A stretch of DNA of 64,000 nucleotides from Sulfurisoma sp963709555 (GTDB lineage Bacteria; Pseudomonadota; Gammaproteobacteria; Burkholderiales; Rhodocyclaceae), in contig CAVPWR010000008.1 of assembly GCA_963709555.1 (NCBI GenBank), positions 682,001-746,000 on the forward strand, given 5' to 3'. Made by a program: the position numbers and the translations under genes. The stretch's first letter is position 1. Every line of letters begins with the position of its first letter. This document shows, piece by piece, positions 8,523 to 17,870 of the stretch. The notes beneath the pieces were generated by a model. The model was not told the origin of the DNA, made no database searches, and saw only the letters and a program-made list of their open reading frames with translations.

Positions 8523-10502
8523 TTACGCTGCCTTGATGCCTATCTGAATCGTGCGGTGTTTCTTGAGCTTGCCGATGACGTGCATCTCGCACTTCTTGCA
8601 GTCGAAGCGCAGGGTGAGCTTTTCCTTGCCGTTGATCAGCGTCATCGGGTCGGGGCGGATGCCCTTCACTTCCTTGGGGCAGAGGTTGTAGCTGTAGCGC
8701 AGGCAGTGCTTGGTGATCATCAGCGACACCGCGCCCTTTTCCTGGTTGGCCTCGTAGGCGTCCTCGATCACGCGCACGCCGTGCCGCGCGTAAAAGGCGC
8801 GGGCCTTGCTGTTGAGCACGTTGCCGAGGTAGCTGAGTTCGGCTTCGGGAAAAGTTATGCGAGGCGGTATCCCTTGGGACGGCGCTGGCGACACGGCGCT
8901 GGCGCGTGAAGGGCGCTTATAGGCGGTCAGCCGGGCGGCTTCGAGCTTCTCGATGGCGTCCCGGCGCAGGGCGTTGATCGCCGACGCCGGCAGGAACCAG
9001 GGCTGCGAGAGATTCAGCGTGATCGCGGCGGGCTCGAACAGGGTGTTGCCGAGCTTGCCGAGGTTGTCGCGCAGCGTTGCGGCCGCGCGCCCGGCGTCCT
9101 TCGCCGGTTCCTTCGCATGGGGCAGGGCGGCGCTGGCCGTGATGCCGTCCTCGTCGGTCAGGCGCAGTACGAAGCCGTCGGGCGTTTCGGCGAATTCCAT
9201 GCGCACGCCGATCCTGCGCTCGGCGGATTTCTTCGCCAGCAGCTGCTCGAATTCCTGGTCGCGGTTGCGGTAGAGCGGCTTTCCGACGGCCAGCTCCTGC
9301 GACATCTCGTTGGGGAAGAGGCGCCTGCCATCGACACGGTTGATGCGCACGCCGACCAGTTCGTCGTGGTCGTCGAAGTAGCTGACGCCGTCGCCGTTGT
9401 GCAGCGTGGCGGCACTCTCGATCTCGAACCAGTCGGGCCCGATGACGCTGATCGTGCCGATTTCCTCGCCGGCGAACTTGGGAGTGTCGAAGGCGCCGAT
9501 GTCGGCCTTGCGCTCATTGACGAAGTAGTCGGTGGCGCCGCGGTTGAAGGTCTTCTCGGGCTGCGGCGTGAAGGTGTAGGTGCAATGGCCGGACGAAGCC
9601 CGGGCGTACCGCGCCCGGCTGTCAGGATGATCGATGATGCCGTCGAGCAGCTGGCGGTAGTGGGCGGTGATGTTCTTGACGTAGCTGAGGTCCTTGAGCC
9701 GGCCCTCGATCTTGAACGAGCGGATGCCGGCGTCGGCCAGGGCGCGCAGGTTGATGCTCTGGTCGTTGTCCTTCATCGACAGGAGGTGCTTCTCGTGGGC
9801 GACGATGCGGCCGTTCGGGTCGGTAAGCGTGTAGGGCAGGCGGCAGGCCTGCGAGCACTCGCCGCGGTTGGCGCTGCGGCCGGTGTGGGCGTGGCTGATG
9901 TAGCACTGGCCGCTGAAGGCCACGCACAGCGCGCCGTGGATGAAGAATTCCAGCGTTGCCGTGGTGGCAGCGCCGACTTTTCGGATCTCGTCGAGCGAGA
10001 GTTCGCGCGCCAGCACGATCTGCGAGAAGCCGACGTCCTCGAGGAACTTCACTTTCTCCGGCGTGCGGTTGTCGGTCTGGGTGCTGGCATGGAGCTGGAT
10101 CGGCGGCAGGTCGAGTTCGAGCAGGCCCATGTCCTGCACGATCAGCGCGTCGGCGCCGGCTTCGTACACTTGCCAGGCGAGGCGCCGCGCATCCTCGAGC
10201 TCGTCGTCGCGCAGGATGGTGTTGAGCGCAACCAGCACGCGGGCGTGGTAGCGGTGGGCGTGGGCGGCGAGCCTTTCGATGTCGGCGATGCTGTTGCCCG
10301 CCGAACTGCGCGCGCCGAAGGATGGCCCGCCGATGTAGACGGCATCGGCGCCGTGGTCGATGGCGGCGATGCCGAAATCGGCGTTCTTCGCGGGGGCGAG
10401 GAGTTCGAGGGCGGGGGACTGCTTCGCCGCCGGGCCGTCCCAAGATGAAGCGCGCCCCCCCGTGGGGGGCAGCGAGCCATGTGAGCGTGGGGGGCTCTTC
10501 AT
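8523..10502 (-). CDS. U32 family peptidase-like protein, RlhA (YdcP) type
   Basis: A 659-residue U32 protein. The N-terminal barrel contains LELLAPAKN and GADAVYIGGPSFGAR. The Fe-S Cys set lies in FSGQCYISH and ANRGECSQACR, and a C-terminal domain ends CLRYSYNLCPKE and RFDCKKCEMHVIG. Length and the added C-terminal domain fit RlhA, which hydroxylates C2501 of 23S rRNA using prephenate, better than the shorter tRNA enzyme TrhP; this is inference. The ATG at 10502 lies 1 bp after the upstream stop, and residues 2-27 are encoded by a GC-rich repeat rather than family sequence. Residues around 540-560 are encoded by another repeat (8848-8896), and a weaker copy lies at 9962. Confidence 0.8.
   Translation of the reverse strand: MKSPPRSHGSLPPTGGRASSWDGPAAKQSPALELLAPAKNADFGIAAIDHGADAVYIGGPSFGARSSAGNSIADIERLAAHAHRYHARVLVALNTILRDDELEDARRLAWQVYEAGADALIVQDMGLLELDLPPIQLHASTQTDNRTPEKVKFLEDVGFSQIVLARELSLDEIRKVGAATTATLEFFIHGALCVAFSGQCYISHAHTGRSANRGECSQACRLPYTLTDPNGRIVAHEKHLLSMKDNDQSINLRALADAGIRSFKIEGRLKDLSYVKNITAHYRQLLDGIIDHPDSRARYARASSGHCTYTFTPQPEKTFNRGATDYFVNERKADIGAFDTPKFAGEEIGTISVIGPDWFEIESAATLHNGDGVSYFDDHDELVGVRINRVDGRRLFPNEMSQELAVGKPLYRNRDQEFEQLLAKKSAERRIGVRMEFAETPDGFVLRLTDEDGITASAALPHAKEPAKDAGRAAATLRDNLGKLGNTLFEPAAITLNLSQPWFLPASAINALRRDAIEKLEAARLTAYKRPSRASAVSPAPSQGIPPRITFPEAELSYLGNVLNSKARAFYARHGVRVIEDAYEANQEKGAVSLMITKHCLRYSYNLCPKEVKGIRPDPMTLINGKEKLTLRFDCKKCEMHVIGKLKKHRTIQIGIKAA
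8848..8896 (+). repeat. long-form interspersed element inside the U32 gene
   Basis: GGAAAAGTTATGC, GCGGTATCC and GGACGGCGCTGGCG occur in the same order and spacing as at 14935-14987. The U32 gene reads it on the opposite strand as SRASAVSPAPSQGIPPRITF, a stretch just before the conserved YLGNVLNSKARAFY that I would not expect in the family. Confidence 0.7.
9962..9984 (+). repeat. weak copy of the short element in the U32 gene
   Basis: GGCAGCGCCGACTTTTCGG matches the 3' part of the short element; the other half has diverged. It reads as RKVGAATTATLEFF in U32, a position where the family normally has similar residues, so chance resemblance is possible. Confidence 0.35.
10428..10500 (-). repeat. 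GC-rich stem-loop repeat, full copy
   Basis: On the minus strand, GAGCCCCCCACGCTC is followed by GGCTCGCTGCCCCCCACGG and then CTTGGGACGGCCCGGC between partly complementary arms. It matches 33984-34066 closely. It lies inside the annotated 5' end of the U32 gene. Confidence 0.75.
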
Positions 10503-10503
10503 G

Positions 10504-11217
10504 TTAACGTTTGAACAGGTTCCAGACGATCTCGACGCCGGAGACGACGAGGTCGCCCACGGTATCCTCGACGGGGCGGTTGAGCACGTTGGTGGCCCGG
10601 CGCTGGCTCTTCTGCTTCTCGGTTGCCAGCACCGCCTCGGCCAGTGCGTTGGGGTCGAGGTGGGAGCGTTTCACCTCGGCCTGATGATAGGTGGCCAGCG
10701 CCTGCTGCACGGCGTCCGGGTCGAGGATGGCGATGGGTGCGCGGCAATGGGTGCAGGCGGCGTCCTTGCGGATGTCGACCGGCGCGCCGCAGCCGGTGCA
10801 GCGCACCGTTTCGATTCTCGCCGCCAGTTCCTTGATCTCCAGCGGCGAGAGCTGGCGCACGAAGCCCTTCTCGATCATTAACTGGGCGAAGACGGTGAAG
10901 CGGCCGTGGTCCTGCAGGCAGCGGTGGTAGGTGAACTGTCCGCTCTTGGTCCTGTCCAAGCCGCGGATCAGCTTCTCGGCACAGCGCGGGCAGGTCAGCG
11001 GATCGGCCAGCGGCATGCGCTGGTCGTCGCGGTGCTCGTGGATCAGCTTGAACAACTCGACGATGCCGCCCGGCGCGATCTGGTGGCTTTCGAAGCCGTC
11101 GAACCAGATGCCCTGGCACGAGAAGCAGAGGTCGAGCTCGACCGTGCCATGCAGCTTGCCCGGCAGGGCCAGCGGCGTCATTGCGGCGCGACAGGAGGGG
11201 CAGCGGGTGGCGGTCAT
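10504..11217 (-). CDS. zinc-ribbon protein
   Basis: A 237-residue protein with paired Cys motifs: RCPSCRAAM with LCFSCQGIWFD (about 6-36), TCPRCAEKL, and RCTGCGAPV with ACTHCRAP (about 145-170). The first pair resembles the transcription-factor zinc-ribbon (TFIIB-like) fold, in which a WFD segment follows the second CxxC. No enzymatic domain is seen; the function is unknown. The start is the ATG at 11217, although no Shine-Dalgarno is obvious. It is followed within 1 bp by the U32 gene, implying co-translation. Confidence 0.7.
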   Translation of the reverse strand: MTATRCPSCRAAMTPLALPGKLHGTVELDLCFSCQGIWFDGFESHQIAPGGIVELFKLIHEHRDDQRMPLADPLTCPRCAEKLIRGLDRTKSGQFTYHRCLQDHGRFTVFAQLMIEKGFVRQLSPLEIKELAARIETVRCTGCGAPVDIRKDAACTHCRAPIAILDPDAVQQALATYHQAEVKRSHLDPNALAEAVLATEKQKSQRRATNVLNRPVEDTVGDLVVSGVEIVWNLFKR

Positions 11218-11307
11218 GGCGGGAGCGGGCTGAGGCAGGCAATTGTAGTCCAGCGCCGGTGCTAAGATTATTCGGTCGCCCCGGCACCCATTCGAATGGA
11301 GGTTCAT

Positions 11308-11778
11308 GTGATTGCCCTGAACATCAACGATCGCCGGGTCGAGGTCGATGCCGCGCCTGACACCCCCCTGCTGTGGGTGTTGCGCGACCACCTCGGCCTG
11401 ACCGGCACCAAGTACGGCTGCGGCGTCGCCCAGTGCGGCGTCTGCACCGTCCATCTCAACGGCGCCCCGGCGCGGGCCTGCATGACGCCCGTCTCGGCGG
11501 CCGTCGGCCAGAAGATCACCACCATCGAGGGCGCGAAGTCGAAGGCGGCGCGCGCCGTGATGGCCGCGTGGGAAAAGCTCGACGTCGTGCAGTGCGGTTT
11601 CTGCCAGCCGGGACAGGTGATGTCGGCCGCCGCGCTGCTGGCAGCCAACCCGCGGCCCAGCGATGCCGACATCGACGCCGCGCTGGCGGGCAACCTCTGC
11701 CGCTGCGGCACCTACCAGCGCATCCGCGCCGCCGTGCACGAGGCGGCGAAGACCCTGGCGGCGGGAGGCAAGTCATGA
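11308..11778 (+). CDS. molybdo-hydroxylase 2Fe-2S subunit (isoquinoline 1-oxidoreductase alpha type)
   Basis: A small iron-sulfur subunit of about 156 residues of the xanthine-dehydrogenase family. The plant-type 2Fe-2S site is GCGVAQCGVCTVHLNG, with a further Cys in RACMTP. The C-terminal 2Fe-2S domain has QCGFCQPGQ and NLCRCGTYQRI. I set the start at the GTG 11308 because GGAGG lies at 11298-11302, just ahead of it; an ATG at 11296 would put that site inside the gene. It overlaps the large subunit by ATGA. It passes electrons from the Mo site to an unknown acceptor. Confidence 0.85.
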   Translation: MIALNINDRRVEVDAAPDTPLLWVLRDHLGLTGTKYGCGVAQCGVCTVHLNGAPARACMTPVSAAVGQKITTIEGAKSKAARAVMAAWEKLDVVQCGFCQPGQVMSAAALLAANPRPSDADIDAALAGNLCRCGTYQRIRAAVHEAAKTLAAGGKS

Positions 11779-13967
11779 GCGCGATCGAGAATCCCATCGT
11801 AAACATCGGGCGCCGCGACTTCCTCAAGGCCGGCGTCGTTGCCGGTGCGGGCCTCACCCTCGGCGTGTGGTTCGGGCCTCACGCCGAGGCTGCCGCGGCA
11901 TCCTCCGGCGCGAGCCTTGCCCCGAATGCCTTCGTCCGCATCGGCGCCGACGACAGTGTCACGGTCATCGTCAAGCATCTGGAGATGGGCCAGGGCACCT
12001 ACACCGGCCTGCCGACGCTGGTGGCGGAGGAACTCGACGCGGCCTGGTCGCAGATCCGCGTCGAGGGCGCGCCGGCCGATGCCAAACGCTACAACAACCT
12101 GTTCTGGGGCCCCGCACAGGGCACCGGCGGCAGCACGGCGATGGGCAACTCCTTCGAACAGATGCGCCGCGCCGGCGCGGCGGCGCGGGCGATGCTGGTC
12201 GCCGCGGCGGCGAAGGAATGGCAGGTGCCGGCCGAAAGCATCCAGGTAAGGCAGGGCGTGGTCTCGCACGCTTCCGGCAGGAAGGCCACCTTCGGCCAGC
12301 TCGCGGCGAAGGCGGCCGAGCAGGAAGTGCCGGCCGAAGTGAAGCTCAAGGAGCCGAAGGACTTCATCTACATCGGCAAGCGCGCGCCGCGCACCGACAG
12401 CCGCACCAAGGTGCGCGGCACGGCGATCTTCACCCAGGACGTGCGCCTGCCCGGCATGCTCACCGCGGTCGTCGCCCGTCCGCCGCGCTTCGGCGCCAAG
12501 GTCAAGTCTTTCGACGCGGCGCGGGCCAGGGCGGTCAAGGGCGTGGTCGAGGTCGTCGCCATCCCGACGGGCGTGGCCGTGCTGGCCAGCGACTTCTGGT
12601 CGGCGAAGAAGGGGCGCGATGCGCTTGCCGTCGCGTGGGACGAAAGCGGGGCCTTCCGCCTCGGCACGGCCGAGATCCTCGCCCAGTACCGCGAGCTCGC
12701 GGCCAAGCCTGGCATGGTCGCGGCCGAGCGCGGCGATGTCGCCAAGGCGCTCGCCGGCGCGGCGAAGACGCTCGAGGCCGACTACGAGCTTCCCTATCTC
12801 GCCCACGCCGCGATGGAGCCGCTCAATTGCGTGGTGCGTTTGTCCGGCGACGGCTGCGAGGTGTGGAACGGCGTGCAGCTGCAGACCACGGACCAGTACG
12901 CGCTCGCCGGCCTGCTCGGCCTCAAGCCCGAGCAGGTGAAGCTCAACATGCTCTACGCCGGCGGCAGCTTCGGCCGCCGCGGCAACCCGAAGTCCGACTA
13001 CCTGCTCGAAGGCGCGAGCATCGCCAAGGCGCTGACGGGCGGGCCGCATGCCGGCAAGCCGGTCAAGATGCAATGGACGCGCGAGGACGACATGCGCGCC
13101 GGCTATTACCGCCCGCTGTTCCTGCATCGGCTCAAGGGTGCCGTCGATGCCGCGGGCAAGCCGCTGGCCTGGGCACAGACCATCGTCGGCCAGTCCATCG
13201 TCGCCGGCACCGCCTTCGAGGGCATGATCAAGAACGGCGTCGATGCCACCTCGGTCGAGGGCGCGGCGAACCTGCCCTATGCGATCCCGAACTTCCGCGT
13301 CGAGCTGCATTCGCCGACGCTCGGCGTGCCGGTGCAATGGTGGCGCTCGGTCGGCTCGACCCACACGGCCTTCGCCACGGAAGTGTTCCTCGACGAGCTC
13401 TGCCACGCCGCGGGCAAGGACCCGGTGGCCTGGCGGCGCGAGTTGCTCGCCGCTCACCCGCGTCATCGCGGCGTGCTCGACCTCGCTGCTGCCCAGGCAG
13501 GCTGGGACAAGCCGCTGGCGCCCGGCAAGGCCGGCGAGAAGCGCGGCCGCGGCATCGCGGTGCATGAGTCCTTCCACAGCTACGTCGCGGAAGTAGCGGA
13601 GGTCACGGTGAAGGCCGACGGCAGCTTCAGCGTCGATCGCGTGGTCTGCGCCGTCGACTGCGGCATCGCGGTGAACCCGGACATCGTGCGGGCGCAGATG
13701 GAGGGCGGCATCGTCTTCGGCCTCACCGCGGCGCTCTACGGCGCGGTGACGCTACGCGAGGGCCAGGTCGAGCAGTCGAACTTCACCGACTACCCGCTGC
13801 TGCGCGTGCACGAGATGCCGAAGATCGAGGTGCATATCGTCGCCTCGAACGAGAAGCCGACCGGCGTGGGCGAGCCGGGGACGCCGGTGATCGCGCCGGC
13901 CGTGGCCAACGCCCTGTTCGCGGCGACCGGCAAGCGCCTGCACAGCCTGCCACTACGGCTGGCCTGA
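11775..13967 (+). CDS. molybdopterin-binding large subunit (isoquinoline 1-oxidoreductase beta type), Tat-exported
   Basis: A 730-residue molybdenum hydroxylase catalytic subunit. The twin-arginine signal GRRDFLKAGVVAGAG lies near residues 12-26, so the complex is probably periplasmic. Features of the IorB subfamily include QGTYTGLPTLVAEELDA, GPAQGTGGSTAMGNSFE and, near the C-terminus, GVGEPGTPVIAPAVANALF, which carries the catalytic Glu. The stop is followed after 2 bp by the XdhC-like gene, and the 2Fe-2S subunit precedes it with overlap, so the four-gene cluster is one operon. The substrate (an N-heterocycle or aldehyde) cannot be told from sequence. Confidence 0.85.
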   Translation: MSAIENPIVNIGRRDFLKAGVVAGAGLTLGVWFGPHAEAAAASSGASLAPNAFVRIGADDSVTVIVKHLEMGQGTYTGLPTLVAEELDAAWSQIRVEGAPADAKRYNNLFWGPAQGTGGSTAMGNSFEQMRRAGAAARAMLVAAAAKEWQVPAESIQVRQGVVSHASGRKATFGQLAAKAAEQEVPAEVKLKEPKDFIYIGKRAPRTDSRTKVRGTAIFTQDVRLPGMLTAVVARPPRFGAKVKSFDAARARAVKGVVEVVAIPTGVAVLASDFWSAKKGRDALAVAWDESGAFRLGTAEILAQYRELAAKPGMVAAERGDVAKALAGAAKTLEADYELPYLAHAAMEPLNCVVRLSGDGCEVWNGVQLQTTDQYALAGLLGLKPEQVKLNMLYAGGSFGRRGNPKSDYLLEGASIAKALTGGPHAGKPVKMQWTREDDMRAGYYRPLFLHRLKGAVDAAGKPLAWAQTIVGQSIVAGTAFEGMIKNGVDATSVEGAANLPYAIPNFRVELHSPTLGVPVQWWRSVGSTHTAFATEVFLDELCHAAGKDPVAWRRELLAAHPRHRGVLDLAAAQAGWDKPLAPGKAGEKRGRGIAVHESFHSYVAEVAEVTVKADGSFSVDRVVCAVDCGIAVNPDIVRAQMEGGIVFGLTAALYGAVTLREGQVEQSNFTDYPLLRVHEMPKIEVHIVASNEKPTGVGEPGTPVIAPAVANALFAATGKRLHSLPLRLA

Positions 13968-13969
13968 GC

Positions 13970-15166
13970 GTGGACAGCGCCGACCGACTGACGCTCGACA
14001 CGGTCCTCGGCTGGCTCGCCGCCGGGGAGCGCGTGATGCTGGCCACGGTCGCCCGCACCTGGGGCTCGGCGCCGCGCCAGCCCGGTGCCTGGGTCGCCGT
14101 GCGGGAAGACGGCGCCGTCGCGGGCTCGGTTTCGGGCGGCTGCATCGAGGCCGACCTGATCGCCCGGGTGAGGAGCGGCGAATTGCTTGCCGGGCCGGTG
14201 CGCGCCCTGCGCTACGGCGAGACGCCGGAGGAAGCCGCGCGCTTCGGCCTGCCCTGCGGCGGCAAGCTCGAGATCGTGATCGAGCCGGCGCCGCAGCGCG
14301 CGGCGCTGGAAGCGCTGCGCCAGCGTCTCGCGGCGCGGCTGCCGAGCCGGCGTGTGCTCGACGTCGCCTCCGGGCTGAGCACGGTCGAGGCGGCGGATGC
14401 CGACGTCGCGTTCGGCTGGGACGGCGCGCGGCTGCTCGTGCCCCACGGCCCGCGGCTGCGCCTGCTGATCATCGGCGCCGCCCAGATATCGTTGCATCTC
14501 GCCCATCTGGCGCAGATGCTCGACTACGAGGTGCTGGTCTGCGATCCGCGCGAGGAGTATCGCGCGGCGTGGAACGTGGCCGGCGCGCGGCTGGTCGACG
14601 GCATGCCCGACGATGTGGTCAAGGCGCTCACGCCCGATGTGCGCACGGCGGTGGTGGCCCTGACCCACGACCCCAAGCTCGACGACCTCGCGCTGCTCGA
14701 GGCGCTCGATTCGCCGGCCTTCTACGTCGGTGCCCTCGGCTCGTTCCGCTCGAGCCAGCGCCGCCGCGAGCGATTGCGCGAGCATTTCGCCGTCGATGCC
14801 GCGGCGCTCGCGCGGCTGCGCGGCCCGGTCGGCTTCCGCATCGGCAGCCGCACGCCGACCGAAATCGCGCTGGCCATCGCGGCCGAGATGACCGCGGCGA
14901 AGAACGGCATCCTGCTGGCCCCAGCCGGTGCGGCGGAAAAGTTATGCAAAGCGGTATCCACCCGGACGGCGCTGGCGGGACGGCGACCGCCGCGGCATGA
15001 GCGCGCCGGTCGGCATCCTGCTCGCCGCCGGGCGCGGCACGCGCTTCGGCAGCCACAAGTTGCTGCACCCCTTGCCCGACGGCACCCCGCTCGGCCTCGC
15101 CAGCGCGCGGGCCATGCGCACAGCACTCGATCGCGTCGTGGCGGTGGTGAGGGCGGGGGATGCTGA
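13970..15166 (+). CDS. XdhC/CoxI family Mo-cofactor insertion protein with run-on C-terminus
   Basis: XdhC proteins bind and sulfurate the molybdenum cofactor before insertion into hydroxylases. The N-terminal XdhC domain shows WGSAPRQPGAW and SVSGGCIEADLI, and a Rossmann-type C-terminal domain reads LLIIGAAQISLHLAHLA to FRIGSRTPTEIALAIAAEM. The family normally ends soon after the KNGILL segment (about residue 315). Here the frame continues through a long-form repeat (14935-14987) for some 80 more residues and overlaps the next gene by 170 bp. In frame 1 the same DNA ends with a TGA at 14998-15000 that overlaps the mocA-like ATG, so a single indel near 14920 could restore a normal end. Start GTG 13970. 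Confidence 0.75.
   Translation: MDSADRLTLDTVLGWLAAGERVMLATVARTWGSAPRQPGAWVAVREDGAVAGSVSGGCIEADLIARVRSGELLAGPVRALRYGETPEEAARFGLPCGGKLEIVIEPAPQRAALEALRQRLAARLPSRRVLDVASGLSTVEAADADVAFGWDGARLLVPHGPRLRLLIIGAAQISLHLAHLAQMLDYEVLVCDPREEYRAAWNVAGARLVDGMPDDVVKALTPDVRTAVVALTHDPKLDDLALLEALDSPAFYVGALGSFRSSQRRRERLREHFAVDAAALARLRGPVGFRIGSRTPTEIALAIAAEMTAAKNGILLAPAGAAEKLCKAVSTRTALAGRRPPRHERAGRHPARRRARHALRQPQVAAPLARRHPARPRQRAGHAHSTRSRRGGGEGGGC
14935..14987 (+). repeat. long-form interspersed element at the xdhC/mocA junction
   Basis: GGAAAAGTTATGC, GCGGTATCC and GGACGGCGCTGGCGGGACGG. Relative to the short form, exactly 24 bases are inserted between AAAAGT and CGGCGCTGGCGGGACG. It is open in all three forward frames and contributes codons to the xdhC 3' end. 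Confidence 0.75.
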
Positions 15167-15572
15167 ACTCGTGGCCGCATTGCTTGCCGCCGGTTGCGAG
15201 ACGGTCGTCTGTGTGCGGGCGGAGGAGGGCATGGGAGCGAGCCTCGCCTGCGGCGTCGCGGCCACGCCTGAGGCCGCCGGATGGGTGATCGCGCTGGCCG
15301 ACATGCCCTTCATCCGGCCGGCGACCATCGCCGCGGTGGCGACGGCGCTGGCGCGGGGCGCCGCCATCGCCGCGCCCGTGCTGCCTGGCGGTCAGCGCGG
15401 CCACCCCGTGGGCTTCGCCGCGGAATGGTTCACCGAGCTCCGTGCGCTGGACGGAGATGCGGGGGCGCGGCGCCTGCTGCAGGAACATGGCGCTCGCGTG
15501 CGCTGGCTTCGCACCGACGACACGGGTTGCACGGTCGACATCGACCTGCCGGGGGACGTGGCAGCCGCCTAG
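14997..15572 (+). CDS. MobA-like/MocA nucleotidyltransferase for Mo cofactor
   Basis: A 191-residue NTP-transferase-fold protein, probably a molybdenum-cofactor cytidylyltransferase acting for the neighbouring hydroxylase. The N-terminal GILLAAGRGTRFGSHKL is the nucleotide-binding LAAGxxxRxG motif, ALADMPFI is the metal-binding Asp segment, and GGQRGHPVGF is the substrate loop. The ATG at 14997 gives a canonical N-terminus; a 23-residue upstream extension would be encoded by the repeat and was rejected. It is last in the Mo-hydroxylase operon and convergent with the ettA-like gene, 6 bp away. Confidence 0.8.
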   Translation: MSAPVGILLAAGRGTRFGSHKLLHPLPDGTPLGLASARAMRTALDRVVAVVRAGDAELVAALLAAGCETVVCVRAEEGMGASLACGVAATPEAAGWVIALADMPFIRPATIAAVATALARGAAIAAPVLPGGQRGHPVGFAAEWFTELRALDGDAGARRLLQEHGARVRWLRTDDTGCTVDIDLPGDVAAA

Positions 15573-15578
15573 GCCGCG

Positions 15579-17259
<1,681 letters not shown>

Positions 17260-17262
17260 GGA

Positions 17263-17580
17263 TCAGAATCCTGTGAAGAGGAAATCGAGCGCGGCGAGGA
17301 TTTCGTCGCGCTGTGGGGAAAGGTTGGCGACGGGGGCCTTAAGCATGCGGCGAGGCACGGTGGCGAGATCCTGCACGCGGACCAGGTATTCGGTGCCGTC
17401 GATATGGACGATCGGGTTCAGGCGAACGACGGGAACGATCGAGCTATTCTGTTTCGGTCGCAACGGTGCGACGACATGGTTGTCCAGGGCGTCGAGCAGG
17501 TCGGATTGCAGGACGACTACAAAAGGAATACGGACCTTGCTGCCGGGGTCGGGGTTGGGGTAGACATCGAACTGATTCAT
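17263..17580 (-). CDS. ccdB: CcdB family toxin
   Basis: A 105-residue gyrase-poison toxin of the CcdB fold. The start MNQFDVYPNPDPGSKVRIPF and the C-terminal segment LAALDFLFTGF, with the W/F-G-x-like end, match the family. The ATG at 17578-17580 overlaps the ccdA stop (ATGA), so translation is coupled. A 31-residue upstream extension was rejected because it runs through ccdA. It ends 3 bp before the ettA-like start. Confidence 0.85.
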   Translation of the reverse strand: MNQFDVYPNPDPGSKVRIPFVVVLQSDLLDALDNHVVAPLRPKQNSSIVPVVRLNPIVHIDGTEYLVRVQDLATVPRRMLKAPVANLSPQRDEILAALDFLFTGF

Positions 17581-17813
17581 CGGCAAAACTGCCGAAAGGC
17601 GTCGCTGAACAAACCATGTTCGGCAATTTCGCGGTTGTAGGCCTCGATCGCGGCCTTGTTCTGCTCCAGCCATTCAGCCTCGCGACGCTTCTTGAGCTCG
17701 GCCAGCAAAGCGGCTTCGAGAGTCTGCGACAGGTTGATCTTGCGGGCGCGAGCCTCTTCGAGCAGGTCTGCGCGCACGGTGAGATTGGCGGCTTTCTTGG
17801 CGGTGGCGGTCAT
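17577..17813 (-). CDS. ccdA: CcdA family antitoxin
   Basis: A 78-residue antitoxin with an N-terminal ribbon-helix-helix (KKAANLTVRADLLEEARARK) and a C-terminal toxin-binding helix (EAYNREIAEHGLFSDAFRQF), the order typical of CcdA. GGAGG lies 6 bp before the ATG at 17813. It should autorepress its own operon; an inverted repeat overlaps the promoter just upstream. Confidence 0.85.
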   Translation of the reverse strand: MTATAKKAANLTVRADLLEEARARKINLSQTLEAALLAELKKRREAEWLEQNKAAIEAYNREIAEHGLFSDAFRQFCR

Positions 17814-17832
17814 CGTTGCCTCCTTCGTTCTT

Positions 17833-17870
17833 GATGCGCATAGAGTACGCGCATCGATATTGCGCGTCAA
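17833..17870 (-). promoter_or_regulatory. ccdAB promoter and probable operator
   Basis: On the minus strand, TTGACG (17865-17870) and TACTCT (17842-17847) are separated by 17 bp. The inverted repeat GATGCGC/GCGCATC (17833-17839 and 17849-17855) straddles the -10, as expected for CcdA autoregulation. The -35 includes the stop codon of the upstream lipoyl gene. Confidence 0.65.
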
